Of a stretch of DNA of 40,386 nt, positions 1 through 9,507 are shown piece by piece. Every line of letters starts with the position of its first letter. The stretch's first letter is position 1. The stretch is from Hydrocarboniphaga sp. GTDB taxonomy: Bacteria > Pseudomonadota > Gammaproteobacteria > Nevskiales > Nevskiaceae. A program made the translations under genes and the position numbers. A model generated the notes under the pieces. That model ran no database searches and was not told the origin of the DNA. It saw nothing but the letters and a program-made list of their open reading frames with translations. The stretch spans positions 1 through 40,386 of the forward strand of contig JALRLM010000160.1 of the NCBI GenBank assembly GCA_023254435.1. Direction: 5' to 3'.

Positions 1-1966
1 CAAGCCAGCGGCGGTTGAGCCTGCGGTCGTCTGCGACGCGACGGTCCAGGACGCCGCTGAACATTACCAGGACCTGGTTCGCCAGGCGAAGGAGCACTCT
101 CGATTCTGGGAGGCCGCGCCCGGTCTGGTGCTGGCCTGGGTGTTCGATCTGACACCGGACGGCATCGTGCGCACCGACGACGGCGTGCCGCAGCCTGCGA
201 CGCCGGCCGCCGCGCGTGCGCAGGCCAGCCTCGACCGGCGGCTCAACATCGTGCTCGCGCTGTTGCTGGCGATCGCGTTGAGCTATCTGGCCGCCGATCG
301 GCTCGGCGCGTTCGGCGCGGACAGGCCGGTCGACGAAGGGCAGAAGTCCATCGCCGTGCTGCCCTTCGAGAACCTGTCCGACGACAAGGCCAACGCCTAC
401 TTCGCCATCGGCATGCAGGACGAGATCCTGACGCGCCTGTCCAAGATCGGCGCGCTGCGCGTGGTGTCGCGTACGTCGACCACGCCCTACGTGAGCCGCC
501 CCGACAATCTGCCCGAAATCGCGCGCCAGCTCGGCGTGGCCTACGTGCTCGAGGGCAGCGTGCAGAAGGACGGCGACGCCGTGCGCGTGAACGTGCAGCT
601 GATTCGCGCGGATACCGACGAGCACCTGTGGGCCGAAAGCTACGACCGCCAGCTCGACAGCATCTTCGGCGTGCAGGGCGAGGTGGCCGGCGCCATCGCC
701 CACGCGCTCGATGCGCGGTTGTCGGGCAGCGAACGCCGCGCCCTGTCGCAGCTGCCGACCCGCGATGCGCAGGCCTACGACGCCTATCTGCGTGGCGTCG
801 CGCTGCAGACGGCCTATGGCGAGTCGCGCGCCTACTTCGATTCGCTGATCGCGCTCTACACGCAGGCCGTCAAGGCCGATCCGGATTTCGCCCAGGCCTG
901 GGCGCAGCTGTCGATCGCGCGTACGCAGCAGTATTTCTACAACGACCACACCGCCACGCAGCTGGCCGCTGCCAAGGCCGCGGTCGACGCGGCGCTGCGC
1001 CTGCAGCCCGAACTGCCCGAAGGCTGGATGGCGCTGGGCTTTTATCGCTACTGGGGCGAGGCCGACTATGCGGCCTCGCTCGACGCTTACGCCCACGCCG
1101 AAACGATGATGCCCAACGACCCGATGCTGACCGAATTCATCGCGCTGGCGATGCGTCGGCAGGGGCGTTGGGACGAATCGCTGGTGCAGCTACAGAAAGG
1201 CGCCCGGCTCGATCCGGGCAACGCCGAGATCTGGATCAATATCGGCTTCAGCCAACAGTTCCTGCGTCGCTACGAGCCCGCGCGCGAGGCCTATGCGCGT
1301 GGCCTGAAGGCGCAGCCCGGCAGCGACATCCTGCTGGGGTCCATCGCGGCCTCCTATCTCGACGAGGGTGATCTGGCCAATGCCGCGGCCACGCTGGCCA
1401 GGCTGCAGCTCGACCCGGCCAAGACCCGCGTCTCGTCGCCGTATTCCCAGCTCTGGCGCATGCGCCGCGACTACGACACCGGCATCGCGCAATGGGATGC
1501 CGCATTGCAGGCCGTGCCTGAGCTGCCGGCGCTGGATCTGGCCGCGAGCCTGATCGAGCGCGGCAGCCTCAAGGCCTGCGCCGGCCGCGCCGATGCCGCC
1601 CGGGCCGACTTCCTGCTCGCCCGCGATCGCGTGAACCAGCTGCTGCGCGAAGGGCAGAACGGCTTTCTGGTGCTGACACTGGCCTCGGCGACGGCGTCGC
1701 TGACCGGCGATCACGACAACGCCCGACGCTATGTGGCGGAGCTGGTCGACGTTACCCGCGACGATGCCTTCAACCGATCCGCCGCGCGGGTCTCGCTGGC
1801 GAGCGTGCAGATGCTGGCCGGCGACGTCGAGGCGGCGATCGAGCCGCTGCGTCTGTCCTTGCAGGAGCCCGGCGGCATCACGCAGGCGGAGCTGCGGCAG
1901 GATTGCCGCTGGGATGCGATGCGCCAGGATCCGCGCTTTGCGGCGCTGCTGACGCCGGTACGCTGA
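1..1966 (+). CDS. TolB/FlgO-like and TPR-repeat protein with one TM segment, 5' end outside window
   Basis: Frame is open from base 2; the ORF track begins at a GTG at 128. Contains LVLAWVFDLTPDG, a TM segment, SIAVLPFENLSDDKANAYFAIGMQDEILTRLSKI (TolB/FlgO-like) and C-terminal TPR-like repeats. Confidence 0.8.
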   Translation, partial: KPAAVEPAVVCDATVQDAAEHYQDLVRQAKEHSRFWEAAPGLVLAWVFDLTPDGIVRTDDGVPQPATPAAARAQASLDRRLNIVLALLLAIALSYLAADRLGAFGADRPVDEGQKSIAVLPFENLSDDKANAYFAIGMQDEILTRLSKIGALRVVSRTSTTPYVSRPDNLPEIARQLGVAYVLEGSVQKDGDAVRVNVQLIRADTDEHLWAESYDRQLDSIFGVQGEVAGAIAHALDARLSGSERRALSQLPTRDAQAYDAYLRGVALQTAYGESRAYFDSLIALYTQAVKADPDFAQAWAQLSIARTQQYFYNDHTATQLAAAKAAVDAALRLQPELPEGWMALGFYRYWGEADYAASLDAYAHAETMMPNDPMLTEFIALAMRRQGRWDESLVQLQKGARLDPGNAEIWINIGFSQQFLRRYEPAREAYARGLKAQPGSDILLGSIAASYLDEGDLANAAATLARLQLDPAKTRVSSPYSQLWRMRRDYDTGIAQWDAALQAVPELPALDLAASLIERGSLKACAGRADAARADFLLARDRVNQLLREGQNGFLVLTLASATASLTGDHDNARRYVAELVDVTRDDAFNRSAARVSLASVQMLAGDVEAAIEPLRLSLQEPGGITQAELRQDCRWDAMRQDPRFAALLTPVR

Positions 1967-2011
1967 GCCTGGTCGCTGCGCCGGTGCGCGGCGGCCTGTC
2001 ACAATCGCCCG

Positions 2012-3826
2012 ATGCCACGCCCGAACCGCGTTCCCCCAGCGCCCGAGCCCGCCGACGGCGCCCGCACCGACTGGCGCCTGGTGCGCAGCCTGCTGCCGCA
2101 TCTTGCGGATTATCCGGGGCGCATCGCGCTGGCCGCGGCCTGCCTGATCGCGGCCAAGCTCAGCGGCGTGGCCTTGCCGCTGCTGCTCAAGCACATCGTC
2201 GACGACCTCGATGCCAGCCGGCAGCTCGTCGCGGTGCCGCTGGCGCTGCTGCTGGCCTACGGCGCGCTGCGCTTCGTCAACGTGCTCATGAGCGAGCTGC
2301 GCGACGTGGTGTTCGGCCGCGTCGCCGAGCGTGCGATGCGCCGCGGTGCGCTGCAGGTTTTTCGTCATCTGCATGCGCTGGATCTGGACTTTCACCTGTC
2401 GCGGCGCACGGGCGGGCTGTCGCGCGACATCGAGCGCGGCGTGGCGGGCATCAGCTTTCTGCTGCGGTTCTCGCTGTTCAACATCGTGCCGACGCTGCTG
2501 GAACTGGTGCTGGTCGCGGCGATCCTGTGCGTGCAGTACGGCTGGCTGTTCGCGCTGATCACCGCGGTGTCGGTGCTGCTGTATTCGGCGTTCTCCATCG
2601 TCGTCACCGAATGGCGGACCCAGTTTGTGCGCCAGGCCAATACGCTGGATTCAAGGGCCAATACGCGCGCCGTCGACAGCCTGCTCAACTACGAGACCGT
2701 GAAGTACTTCGGCAACGAGGTGCACGAGGCCACCGAATACGATCGCAGTATGGCCGATTGGGAACAGGCGCAGCGGCAGAGCCGCTTCTCTCAGGGCCTG
2801 CTCAACGTTGGCCAGTCGGCCATCGTCGCCGGCGGACTGACCGCCATGATGATGCTGGCCGCGCAGCGCGTGGCGGCCGGCGGCATGACGCTGGGCGATT
2901 TCGTCGCCATCAACGCCTACGTCGTGCAGCTGTTCGTGCCGCTCAACTTCCTGGGTTTCATCTATCGCGAGATTCGTCGCGCGCTGGTCGACATGAGCCG
3001 CATGTTCGCGCTGCTCGACGTTCAGCCCAAGGTGCGCGATGCCGATGCCGCCGCCGTGCTGCGTGTCGGCGCCGGGCAGGTGAGCTTCGAGAACCTGCAC
3101 TTCGGCTACAGCGCGACGCGACCGATCCTCAAGGGCGTGAGCTTTGCGATCGCCGCGGGCAGAACCGTGGCCGTGGTCGGCGCCAGCGGCGCCGGCAAGA
3201 GCACGCTGGCGCGCCTGCTGTTTCGCTTCTACGACCCCGATTCGGGTCGCATCTGCATCGACGGACAGGATATCCGCCAGCTGACGCAGCACAGCCTGCG
3301 CGCGGCCATCGCGGTGGTGCCACAGGACACCGTGCTGTTCAACGACACGCTGTTCTACAACCTGCAATACGGCCGCCCCGAGGCGACGCGCGAGCAGGTG
3401 GAGCGCGCGGTCCGGCTGGCGCATCTGGATCATTTCATCGCGCAGCTGCCCGAAGGCTACGAAACCCGCGTCGGCGAGCGCGGGCTCAAGCTGTCGGGTG
3501 GTGAAAAGCAGCGCGTGGCGATCGCACGAGCGCTGCTCAAGGATCCGGCGATCCTGATCTTCGACGAGGCCACGTCCTCGCTCGATTCGGCATCCGAGCG
3601 CTCGATTCTCGCCGCCATCGACGAAGTGGCCTCGCAACGCACCACGCTGGTGATCGCGCACCGGCTATCGACCATCGTGCACGCCGACGACATCGTGGTG
3701 CTCGATCAAGGCCGTGTGATCGAGCGCGGCCGGCATGCGCAGCTGCTGGCGGTGGATGGCGCCTATGCAGCCTTGTGGCGGCTGCAGCAGCGCGAGCAGG
3801 TGCAGATGGGCGGCGCGACAATCTGA
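2012..3826 (+). CDS. ABC transporter permease/ATPase, Atm1/HMT1-type half transporter
   Basis: N-terminal TM domain; Walker A GASGAGKST, signature LSGGEKQR, Walker B ILIFDEATSSLD; KYFGNE motif typical of Atm1/HMT1 exporters. Confidence 0.9.
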   Translation: MPRPNRVPPAPEPADGARTDWRLVRSLLPHLADYPGRIALAAACLIAAKLSGVALPLLLKHIVDDLDASRQLVAVPLALLLAYGALRFVNVLMSELRDVVFGRVAERAMRRGALQVFRHLHALDLDFHLSRRTGGLSRDIERGVAGISFLLRFSLFNIVPTLLELVLVAAILCVQYGWLFALITAVSVLLYSAFSIVVTEWRTQFVRQANTLDSRANTRAVDSLLNYETVKYFGNEVHEATEYDRSMADWEQAQRQSRFSQGLLNVGQSAIVAGGLTAMMMLAAQRVAAGGMTLGDFVAINAYVVQLFVPLNFLGFIYREIRRALVDMSRMFALLDVQPKVRDADAAAVLRVGAGQVSFENLHFGYSATRPILKGVSFAIAAGRTVAVVGASGAGKSTLARLLFRFYDPDSGRICIDGQDIRQLTQHSLRAAIAVVPQDTVLFNDTLFYNLQYGRPEATREQVERAVRLAHLDHFIAQLPEGYETRVGERGLKLSGGEKQRVAIARALLKDPAILIFDEATSSLDSASERSILAAIDEVASQRTTLVIAHRLSTIVHADDIVVLDQGRVIERGRHAQLLAVDGAYAALWRLQQREQVQMGGATI

Positions 3827-3965
3827 AGCGCAAATGAACGCGAATCGGCAGGTGATTTCCTGATGCCCATAGTCGCGCTCGCGATCTCGCACAAGCCCTT
3901 CCCGGCGGTGGTTTTTTCGCATACCGTCAGTCCATAACACGAGGAGACGCACGGACTGCGTGCCC

Positions 3966-4817
3966 ATGAACCTGCTCGATTCGCTGAAGCATCTGCGTAC
4001 CGAAAATCCTGCGTCGGCCTTGCTGGGGCGTCTGGTGACGCCCGAGATCGAGGACTGGATGGCGCGCATGCCCAAGCCAGTCGGCAGCTTCGGCTACGAC
4101 CCCTGGGGCTATCACGAGAATCAGGCCAAGGTCGGGCTGGCGCTGGCCAAGCTGCTTTACGACCATTACTTCCGCGTCACCGCGACGGGCCTCGAGAACG
4201 TGCCGAGCCAGGGCCGCGTGCTGCTGATCGCCAACCACTCGGGCCAGTTGCCCATGGATGGCGTGATGATTTCGGTGGCGGTGGCCACCAATCCGCATGG
4301 ACCGCGTGCGCCGCGTTCGATGATCGAGCGTTTCTTTCCGACCGTGCCCTACCTGGGCAACGCCATGGCCGCGCTGGGCTCGGTGATCGGTGATCCGTTC
4401 AACGCTGCCAAGATGCTGGAGTCGGAGGAACTGCTGCTGGTGTTTCCCGAAGGCATCCGCGGTTCGGGCAAGCCCTACGCCAAGCGCTATCAGCTGCAGC
4501 GCTTCGGCCACGGCTTCATGCACCTGGCGATCACGCACAAGGTGCCGATCGTGCCGGTGGGCGTGGTCGGCTGCGAGGAGACCATGCCTTCGTTGTACAA
4601 CCTGCGGCCGGTGGCGCGCATGCTGGGCATTCCGTACTTCCCGATCGGGCCGCTGCTGCCGCTGCCGGCGCGCGTCTACCTGAACTTCGGCAAGCCGCTG
4701 CATTTCGGCGATTGCGTGACGCGCGAGGCCGAGGTCGAGGCGCGCGTGGGCGAGGTCAAGCAGGCGATTCGCGATCTGGTCGCCACGGGTCTGGCGCAAC
4801 GCAAGAGCGTGTTCTGA
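3966..4817 (+). CDS. Lysophospholipid acyltransferase family protein (PlsC-like)
   Basis: NHSGQLPMDG (NHxxxxD acyltransferase motif) and FPEGIRGSGK; GAGGAG-like RBS upstream. A GTG six bases earlier (3960) is an alternative start. Confidence 0.88.
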   Translation: MNLLDSLKHLRTENPASALLGRLVTPEIEDWMARMPKPVGSFGYDPWGYHENQAKVGLALAKLLYDHYFRVTATGLENVPSQGRVLLIANHSGQLPMDGVMISVAVATNPHGPRAPRSMIERFFPTVPYLGNAMAALGSVIGDPFNAAKMLESEELLLVFPEGIRGSGKPYAKRYQLQRFGHGFMHLAITHKVPIVPVGVVGCEETMPSLYNLRPVARMLGIPYFPIGPLLPLPARVYLNFGKPLHFGDCVTREAEVEARVGEVKQAIRDLVATGLAQRKSVF

Positions 4818-5845
4818 TGGCGCGCACAGCCAAGGCATCGACGAGCACCGCCGGCAAGGCCGCGAAGACGTCGGCGACATCGCCGGCGCGCAAGCGCACG
4901 CCGCGCAAGACCGTGCTCGTGACGGGCGCGGCGGGCTCGCTGGCCAAGCGCGTGATCAATCGCCTGCGCGGCAGCTGCAACGTGGTGGCGGTGGATTTCC
5001 GCCACAAGGTCGAGATCGACGCCGGCGTGCCCTCGTACAAGGTGGAATTCCACAAGCGCGACTTCGAGGAAGTGTTCCGCCGGCACAAGATCGACAGCAT
5101 CATCCACGTCGGCCGCGTGTTTCCGCACGAGTCGGATCGCCATCGCCGCTACAACGCCAACGTGCTGGGCCTGCGCAAGCTGTTCGAACTGGCGCGCCGC
5201 TACGGCGTCACCCAGGTCATCGTGCACTCGACCTACATGGTCTACGGCGCATCGGCCTACAACCCGGCGCTGCTCGACGAGGATCATCCGCTCAAGGCGT
5301 CCGAGGTCACGCCCGAGCTGGTCGACTCGGTGGAGCTGGAGTCGCTGGCCAACATCTACCTGTGGAAGCATCCCGAGCTCAACGTCACCATCCTGCGGCC
5401 CTGCAACGTGCTGGGGCCGGGCGTGCGCAATACCATGAGCATCCTGCTCACGCGCAGTCTGGTGCCCGTGCTCGTGGGCTTCTCGCCGATGATGCAGTTC
5501 CTGCACGTGGACGACATGGCCGACGCCATCGTGCTGGCCTTCGACAAGAACCGCCCCGGCATCTACAACGTCGCGCCCGAGGACTGGGTGGCCTACCAGG
5601 AGGCCGTGTCCGAATGCGGCTGCCAGCGCCTGCCGGTGCCGTCGATTCCGCCGGCCGTGCCCCGCGTGCTCAGCAATCTCTTGAACTGGAATTCGTTCTT
5701 CCCGACCTACCTGATTCATTACTTCAAGTATCCGGTCGTGCTCGACGGCAAACTGTTCCGCGACACTTTCGGCTGGACGCCCACGCGCAGTCTCAATGAC
5801 ATCTTCAGCTACTACCGAAAGCAGAAGATTATCGCTTCGATCTGA
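4817..5845 (+). CDS. Extended SDR / NAD-dependent epimerase family protein
   Basis: VTGAAGSLAKRV Rossmann motif, extended-SDR pattern; ATG overlaps the preceding stop (TGATG). The ORF-track start at 4712 is over-extended. Confidence 0.87.
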   Translation: MARTAKASTSTAGKAAKTSATSPARKRTPRKTVLVTGAAGSLAKRVINRLRGSCNVVAVDFRHKVEIDAGVPSYKVEFHKRDFEEVFRRHKIDSIIHVGRVFPHESDRHRRYNANVLGLRKLFELARRYGVTQVIVHSTYMVYGASAYNPALLDEDHPLKASEVTPELVDSVELESLANIYLWKHPELNVTILRPCNVLGPGVRNTMSILLTRSLVPVLVGFSPMMQFLHVDDMADAIVLAFDKNRPGIYNVAPEDWVAYQEAVSECGCQRLPVPSIPPAVPRVLSNLLNWNSFFPTYLIHYFKYPVVLDGKLFRDTFGWTPTRSLNDIFSYYRKQKIIASI

Positions 5846-5943
5846 TAGCGCAAGGCAATCGGATCTCTTAGTAAGTTCAATTTCAGCTATGCGAGTCACC
5901 ATCGTAAGCTGCTCGCATCAGCAACGACTCAAGGAGTGACGTA

Positions 5944-6441
5944 ATGAGCAAGAAGGACAAGGCGTCCAAAGCGCCGAAGGTCGAAATCGGCATTTCCAAG
6001 GACGATCGCCAATCGATCGCCGACGGCCTGTCGCGCCTGCTGGCCGACGAATACACGCTGTACCTCAAGACCCACAACTATCACTGGAACGTCACCGGGC
6101 CGATGTTCAACACCCTGCACCTGATGTTCGAGACCCAGTACACCGAGGCCGCGCTGGCCGTCGATCTGGTGGCCGAGCGCATCCGCGCGCTGGGCTTTCC
6201 GGCGCCGGGCAGCTACAGCCAGTACGCTGAACTGGCGGCGGTCAAGGAAGACACCGGCGTGCCCGAGGCCATGTCGATGGTGCGCAACCTCGTGGCCGAC
6301 CACGAGACGGTGACGCGCACGGCGCGCAGCCTGTTCCCGCTGGCCGATGCGGCCGCCGACGAACCCACGGCCGACCTGCTCACGCAGCGCATGCAGCTGC
6401 ACGAGAAGACGGCTTGGATGTTGCGTAGCCTGCTGGAATAA
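5944..6441 (+). CDS. dps: Dps-family DNA starvation/ferritin-like protein
   Basis: [34 protein letters not shown] is the Dps ferroxidase-region signature; 165 aa. Confidence 0.93.
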   Translation: MSKKDKASKAPKVEIGISKDDRQSIADGLSRLLADEYTLYLKTHNYHWNVTGPMFNTLHLMFETQYTEAALAVDLVAERIRALGFPAPGSYSQYAELAAVKEDTGVPEAMSMVRNLVADHETVTRTARSLFPLADAAADEPTADLLTQRMQLHEKTAWMLRSLLE

Positions 6442-6534
6442 GCCGCCGAGGCGGCCGGTGCCGGCCCGATCGTCGACGGCAGGGCACCGGCGCCGGTTTG
6501 CGCGGTCAAACGGATTTCGCTCAGGAGCCTTGCC

Positions 6535-6870
6535 ATGAAGACGGCGACCCACACCCCGGTCCGGACGAGCTTGCGCCCCACGGTTCTGTCACGGCTGGGC
6601 CTGAAGGCGTTGCTGTTCGGGGGGCTGCTGTCGCTGGGCCTGCAGGCCTGGGCGGCCGACGAAGCTGCGACGGTGCCTGCCAAGACTGGCGAGAAGAAAG
6701 AGGCCGAGAAGTCGGCGCCCTGCGTGCAGAACACCGGAACGCGGCTGCCGTCCAAGCGCTGCCTGCCGGGCCAGGTGGTCACGGCGGATGAAATCCGCAT
6801 GACCGGCGCGAACAGCGCCGGGCAGGCTTTGTCGCTGACGGTGCCATCGGCCACCGTCAGCAATCCCTAG
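6535..6870 (+). CDS. Small secreted protein, unknown function, plug-like C-terminal motif
   Basis: 111 aa; signal peptide (LLFGGLLSLGLQAWAADE); two Cys; TGTRLPSKRCLPGQVVTADEIRMTGANSAGQAL. RBS-like CAGGAG upstream. Confidence 0.7.
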   Translation: MKTATHTPVRTSLRPTVLSRLGLKALLFGGLLSLGLQAWAADEAATVPAKTGEKKEAEKSAPCVQNTGTRLPSKRCLPGQVVTADEIRMTGANSAGQALSLTVPSATVSNP

Positions 6871-6923
6871 CGTCGACGATACCGCGGGCGAAACGATCGA
6901 CCGGCGCTTAAAATAGGCGTCGA

Positions 6924-7940
6924 ATGAACGCCCCTTCAGCCCCGTTGCTCGCCGTCCGCCGGCTCAAGATTCACTATCCCATCAAGAGCTGGATTCCGTG
7001 GCGAGGCGGCGGCATGGCCAAGGCCGTCGACGGCGTCGATCTCAATCTGGCACCCGGTGAGACGCTGGGCATCGTCGGCGAGTCCGGCAGCGGCAAGTCC
7101 AGCCTTGCGCGCGCACTGGTCGGTCTGCAGACGGCGACGTCGGGGTCGATCGAATACCGCGACGGTGCCGGTGCTCCGCATGAGCTGACCCGACTCGATG
7201 CCAAGGGCTGGCGCCCGCATCGACGCGATATCCAGCTGGTGTTCCAGGATCCGCAGTCCAGCCTCAACCCGCGCATGCGCGTCGGACACGCCGTGGCCGA
7301 ACCGCTCAAGGCGCTGTTCCGCGACCTGTCCAAGACCGAGCGCAACGCGCGCGCCCTGGCCATGCTGCAGCGGGTTGGCCTGAGCGCCGAACATGCCGAG
7401 CGCTATCCGCACGAACTCTCGGGCGGACAGTGCCAGCGCGTGGGCATCGCCCGCGCGCTCGTGGTCAAGCCGCGCCTGCTGATCTGCGACGAGCCGGTGT
7501 CGGCGCTCGACGTTTCGGTGCAGGCGCAGATCATCAACCTGCTCATGGAGCTGCAGGCCGAGTACGGCCTGTCGATGATCTTCATCGCCCACGACCTGGC
7601 CGTGGTGCGGCATCTGTCTCAGCGTGTGCTGGTGATGTACATGGGCAAGATCATGGAGCAGGCCGAGGCGCAGACGCTGTTCCGCCAGGCCGTGCATCCC
7701 TACACGCGCGCCTTGCTCGCGGCGGTGCCGGGCGACGATCTGGCGCGGCCCGAAGTGGAGGGCGCCGCCATCGTCGACGGCGAGGCACCGAGCCCGCTGG
7801 CGCCGCCGCCGGGCTGCGTCTTCGTCGCGCGTTGCCCGATGGCCGACCAGGCCTGCAATCGCTCGGTGCCGGCGCTACGTCGCGTCGCCCACGGCGGCTA
7901 CGCGGCCTGCCATTTCGTCGGCATGGCGGCGCCGGTCTAA
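6924..7940 (+). CDS. Oligopeptide/dipeptide ABC transporter ATP-binding protein (OppF/DppF-like)
   Basis: Walker A GESGSGKSS, LSGGQCQRVGIARAL, LLICDEPVSALDVSVQAQIINLL, and the C-terminal oligopeptide-ABC domain CVFVARCPMADQAC. Confidence 0.92.
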   Translation: MNAPSAPLLAVRRLKIHYPIKSWIPWRGGGMAKAVDGVDLNLAPGETLGIVGESGSGKSSLARALVGLQTATSGSIEYRDGAGAPHELTRLDAKGWRPHRRDIQLVFQDPQSSLNPRMRVGHAVAEPLKALFRDLSKTERNARALAMLQRVGLSAEHAERYPHELSGGQCQRVGIARALVVKPRLLICDEPVSALDVSVQAQIINLLMELQAEYGLSMIFIAHDLAVVRHLSQRVLVMYMGKIMEQAEAQTLFRQAVHPYTRALLAAVPGDDLARPEVEGAAIVDGEAPSPLAPPPGCVFVARCPMADQACNRSVPALRRVAHGGYAACHFVGMAAPV

Positions 7941-7960
7941 AGACGCCGCCGTCGGTCCGT

Positions 7961-8758
7961 CTAGCGGCCGCAGCTCGGCCGCAGGCCTGCGGCGCGCGCC
8001 TGCTGATACACCGGCAGGTCCTGCGGCAGGCGCTTGGTGAGGTCGTGGATGCGCGTTTCGTTGGACGGGTGCGTCGACATGATCTGCGGCGGTTTCTGCC
8101 CACCGAGCTTGGACATGTTCTGCCACAGCGTGATCGAGGCCTGGGGATCGAAGCCGGCCTTGGACATCAGGTCCATGCCCAGCAGGTCGGCTTCGGACTC
8201 GTGCGAGCGCGAATACGGCAGCAGGAACAGGGTCTGGGTGACGCCGCTGAGCGCCTGCGTGCTGATGCCGGTGTAGGCCGAGGCCACCGCCGTGCCCAGC
8301 GAGCCCACCGCGTTCGACGACACGCGTTCGGCCGAATGGCCGGCCAGCACGTGGGTGACTTCGTGGCCGATCACGGCGGCGAGCTGGTCCTGCGTGGTGG
8401 CGACCTTGAGCAGCCCGGTGTAGACGCCGATCTTGCCGCCCGGCAGCGCGAAGGCGTTGACGTCGTCGCTCTGGAAGGTGACCACCTCCCAGCTCGCGGG
8501 CACCGGCACGTGCCAGTTCATCGACGGAATCACCCGCGTGATCGCGCTCGACACGCACTGGACGTAGGCGGCCTGCGCGCTGTCCTTGGTCGCCGGCGTT
8601 TTCTGCTTGAGCTCGGTGAAGGACTGGATGCCCATTTGCGAGACTTCGGAGTCGGACACGATCTTGAGCTGGCGCCGGCCCAGCGGCGAGGTGGCGCAGG
8701 CGGCGATCAGCAGCGCGACCGTGGAGACGATCAGCAGGCGTTTCTGGGGCAGGGGCAT
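7961..8758 (-). CDS. M48 family metalloprotease, lipoprotein (LoiP/YcaL-like)
   Basis: Lipobox LLIAAC; zinc motif HEVTHVLAGHSAERVS; downstream SHESEADLLGMDLM. Confidence 0.9.
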   Translation of the reverse strand: MPLPQKRLLIVSTVALLIAACATSPLGRRQLKIVSDSEVSQMGIQSFTELKQKTPATKDSAQAAYVQCVSSAITRVIPSMNWHVPVPASWEVVTFQSDDVNAFALPGGKIGVYTGLLKVATTQDQLAAVIGHEVTHVLAGHSAERVSSNAVGSLGTAVASAYTGISTQALSGVTQTLFLLPYSRSHESEADLLGMDLMSKAGFDPQASITLWQNMSKLGGQKPPQIMSTHPSNETRIHDLTKRLPQDLPVYQQARAAGLRPSCGR

Positions 8759-8781
8759 GGCCGGGTCCGGGCGGTTCGGTG

Positions 8782-8806
8782 TGAGGGGTGAGGGGTGAGG
8801 GGTGAG
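8782..8806. repeat. 7-bp tandem repeat (TGAGGGG)x3 plus partial unit, in the pdxH-M48 intergenic gap
   Basis: Read directly: gTGAGGGGTGAGGGGTGAGGGGTGAG. Confidence 0.9.
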
Positions 8807-8808
8807 AA

Positions 8809-9441
8809 TCAGGGTTCCAGGCGCTCGATGCGCCAGCCTGCATCGTCGCGCCGGTACCGCAGGCGATCGTGCAGGCGGCCGCCTCGGCCCTGCCAGAACT
8901 CGACCGATTCCGGCAGCAGGCGATAGCCACCCCAGAAATCCGGCAGCGGCACTGGCTGGCCTTGCAGGGCCTGCTCATGGGCATCGTAGCGGGCGTCGAG
9001 TTCGGCACGCGTGGCCACCACGGCGGACTGGCGCGAGGTCACTGCGCCGATCTGCGAGCCGCGGTAGCGCTGATGAAAGTAATGTTCCGCGTCCTCGCGC
9101 GACAGCCTGTCGACGCGGCCTTCGAGTCGCACCTGGCGTTCGAGCTTGTCCCACCAGAACACCAGCGCGGCTTGCGGGTTGCCGGCAAGATCGCAGCCCT
9201 TGCGGCTTTCGTAATTGGTGTAGAAGCAGACACCACCGTCCTTGGCGCCCTTGAACAGCACGATGCGCGCCGACGGCCGTCCCTGAGCATCGGCGGTGGC
9301 CAGCGTCATCGCGCCGGGCTCGATCATGCCGGCCTCGCGGGCGGCTTCGATCCAGGCCTGGAGCTGGGCGATGGGGTCGGGCAGCAGGTCGACTTCGTCG
9401 AGTGGCGGATTCTTGGTGTACTGATTGGACGGAAGCGACAT
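8809..9441 (-). CDS. pdxH: Pyridoxine/pyridoxamine 5'-phosphate oxidase
   Basis: Full-length PdxH: RIVLFKGAKDGGVCFYTNYESRKG, FWWDKLERQVRLEG, C-terminal DRLRYRRDDAGWRIERLEP. Confidence 0.95.
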   Translation of the reverse strand: MSLPSNQYTKNPPLDEVDLLPDPIAQLQAWIEAAREAGMIEPGAMTLATADAQGRPSARIVLFKGAKDGGVCFYTNYESRKGCDLAGNPQAALVFWWDKLERQVRLEGRVDRLSREDAEHYFHQRYRGSQIGAVTSRQSAVVATRAELDARYDAHEQALQGQPVPLPDFWGGYRLLPESVEFWQGRGGRLHDRLRYRRDDAGWRIERLEP

Positions 9442-9507
9442 AGGGACGACGCGACGGGCTGGCTACACTCGGGGCCGGAAGCGTAACCAAAAAACGAGGA
9501 GAGCAAG

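Noticed and set aside
1903-3504. 533-aa plus-strand ORF
   Set aside because: Alternate frame of the Atm1-type ABC transporter; RRRRQRRRQ-rich translation.
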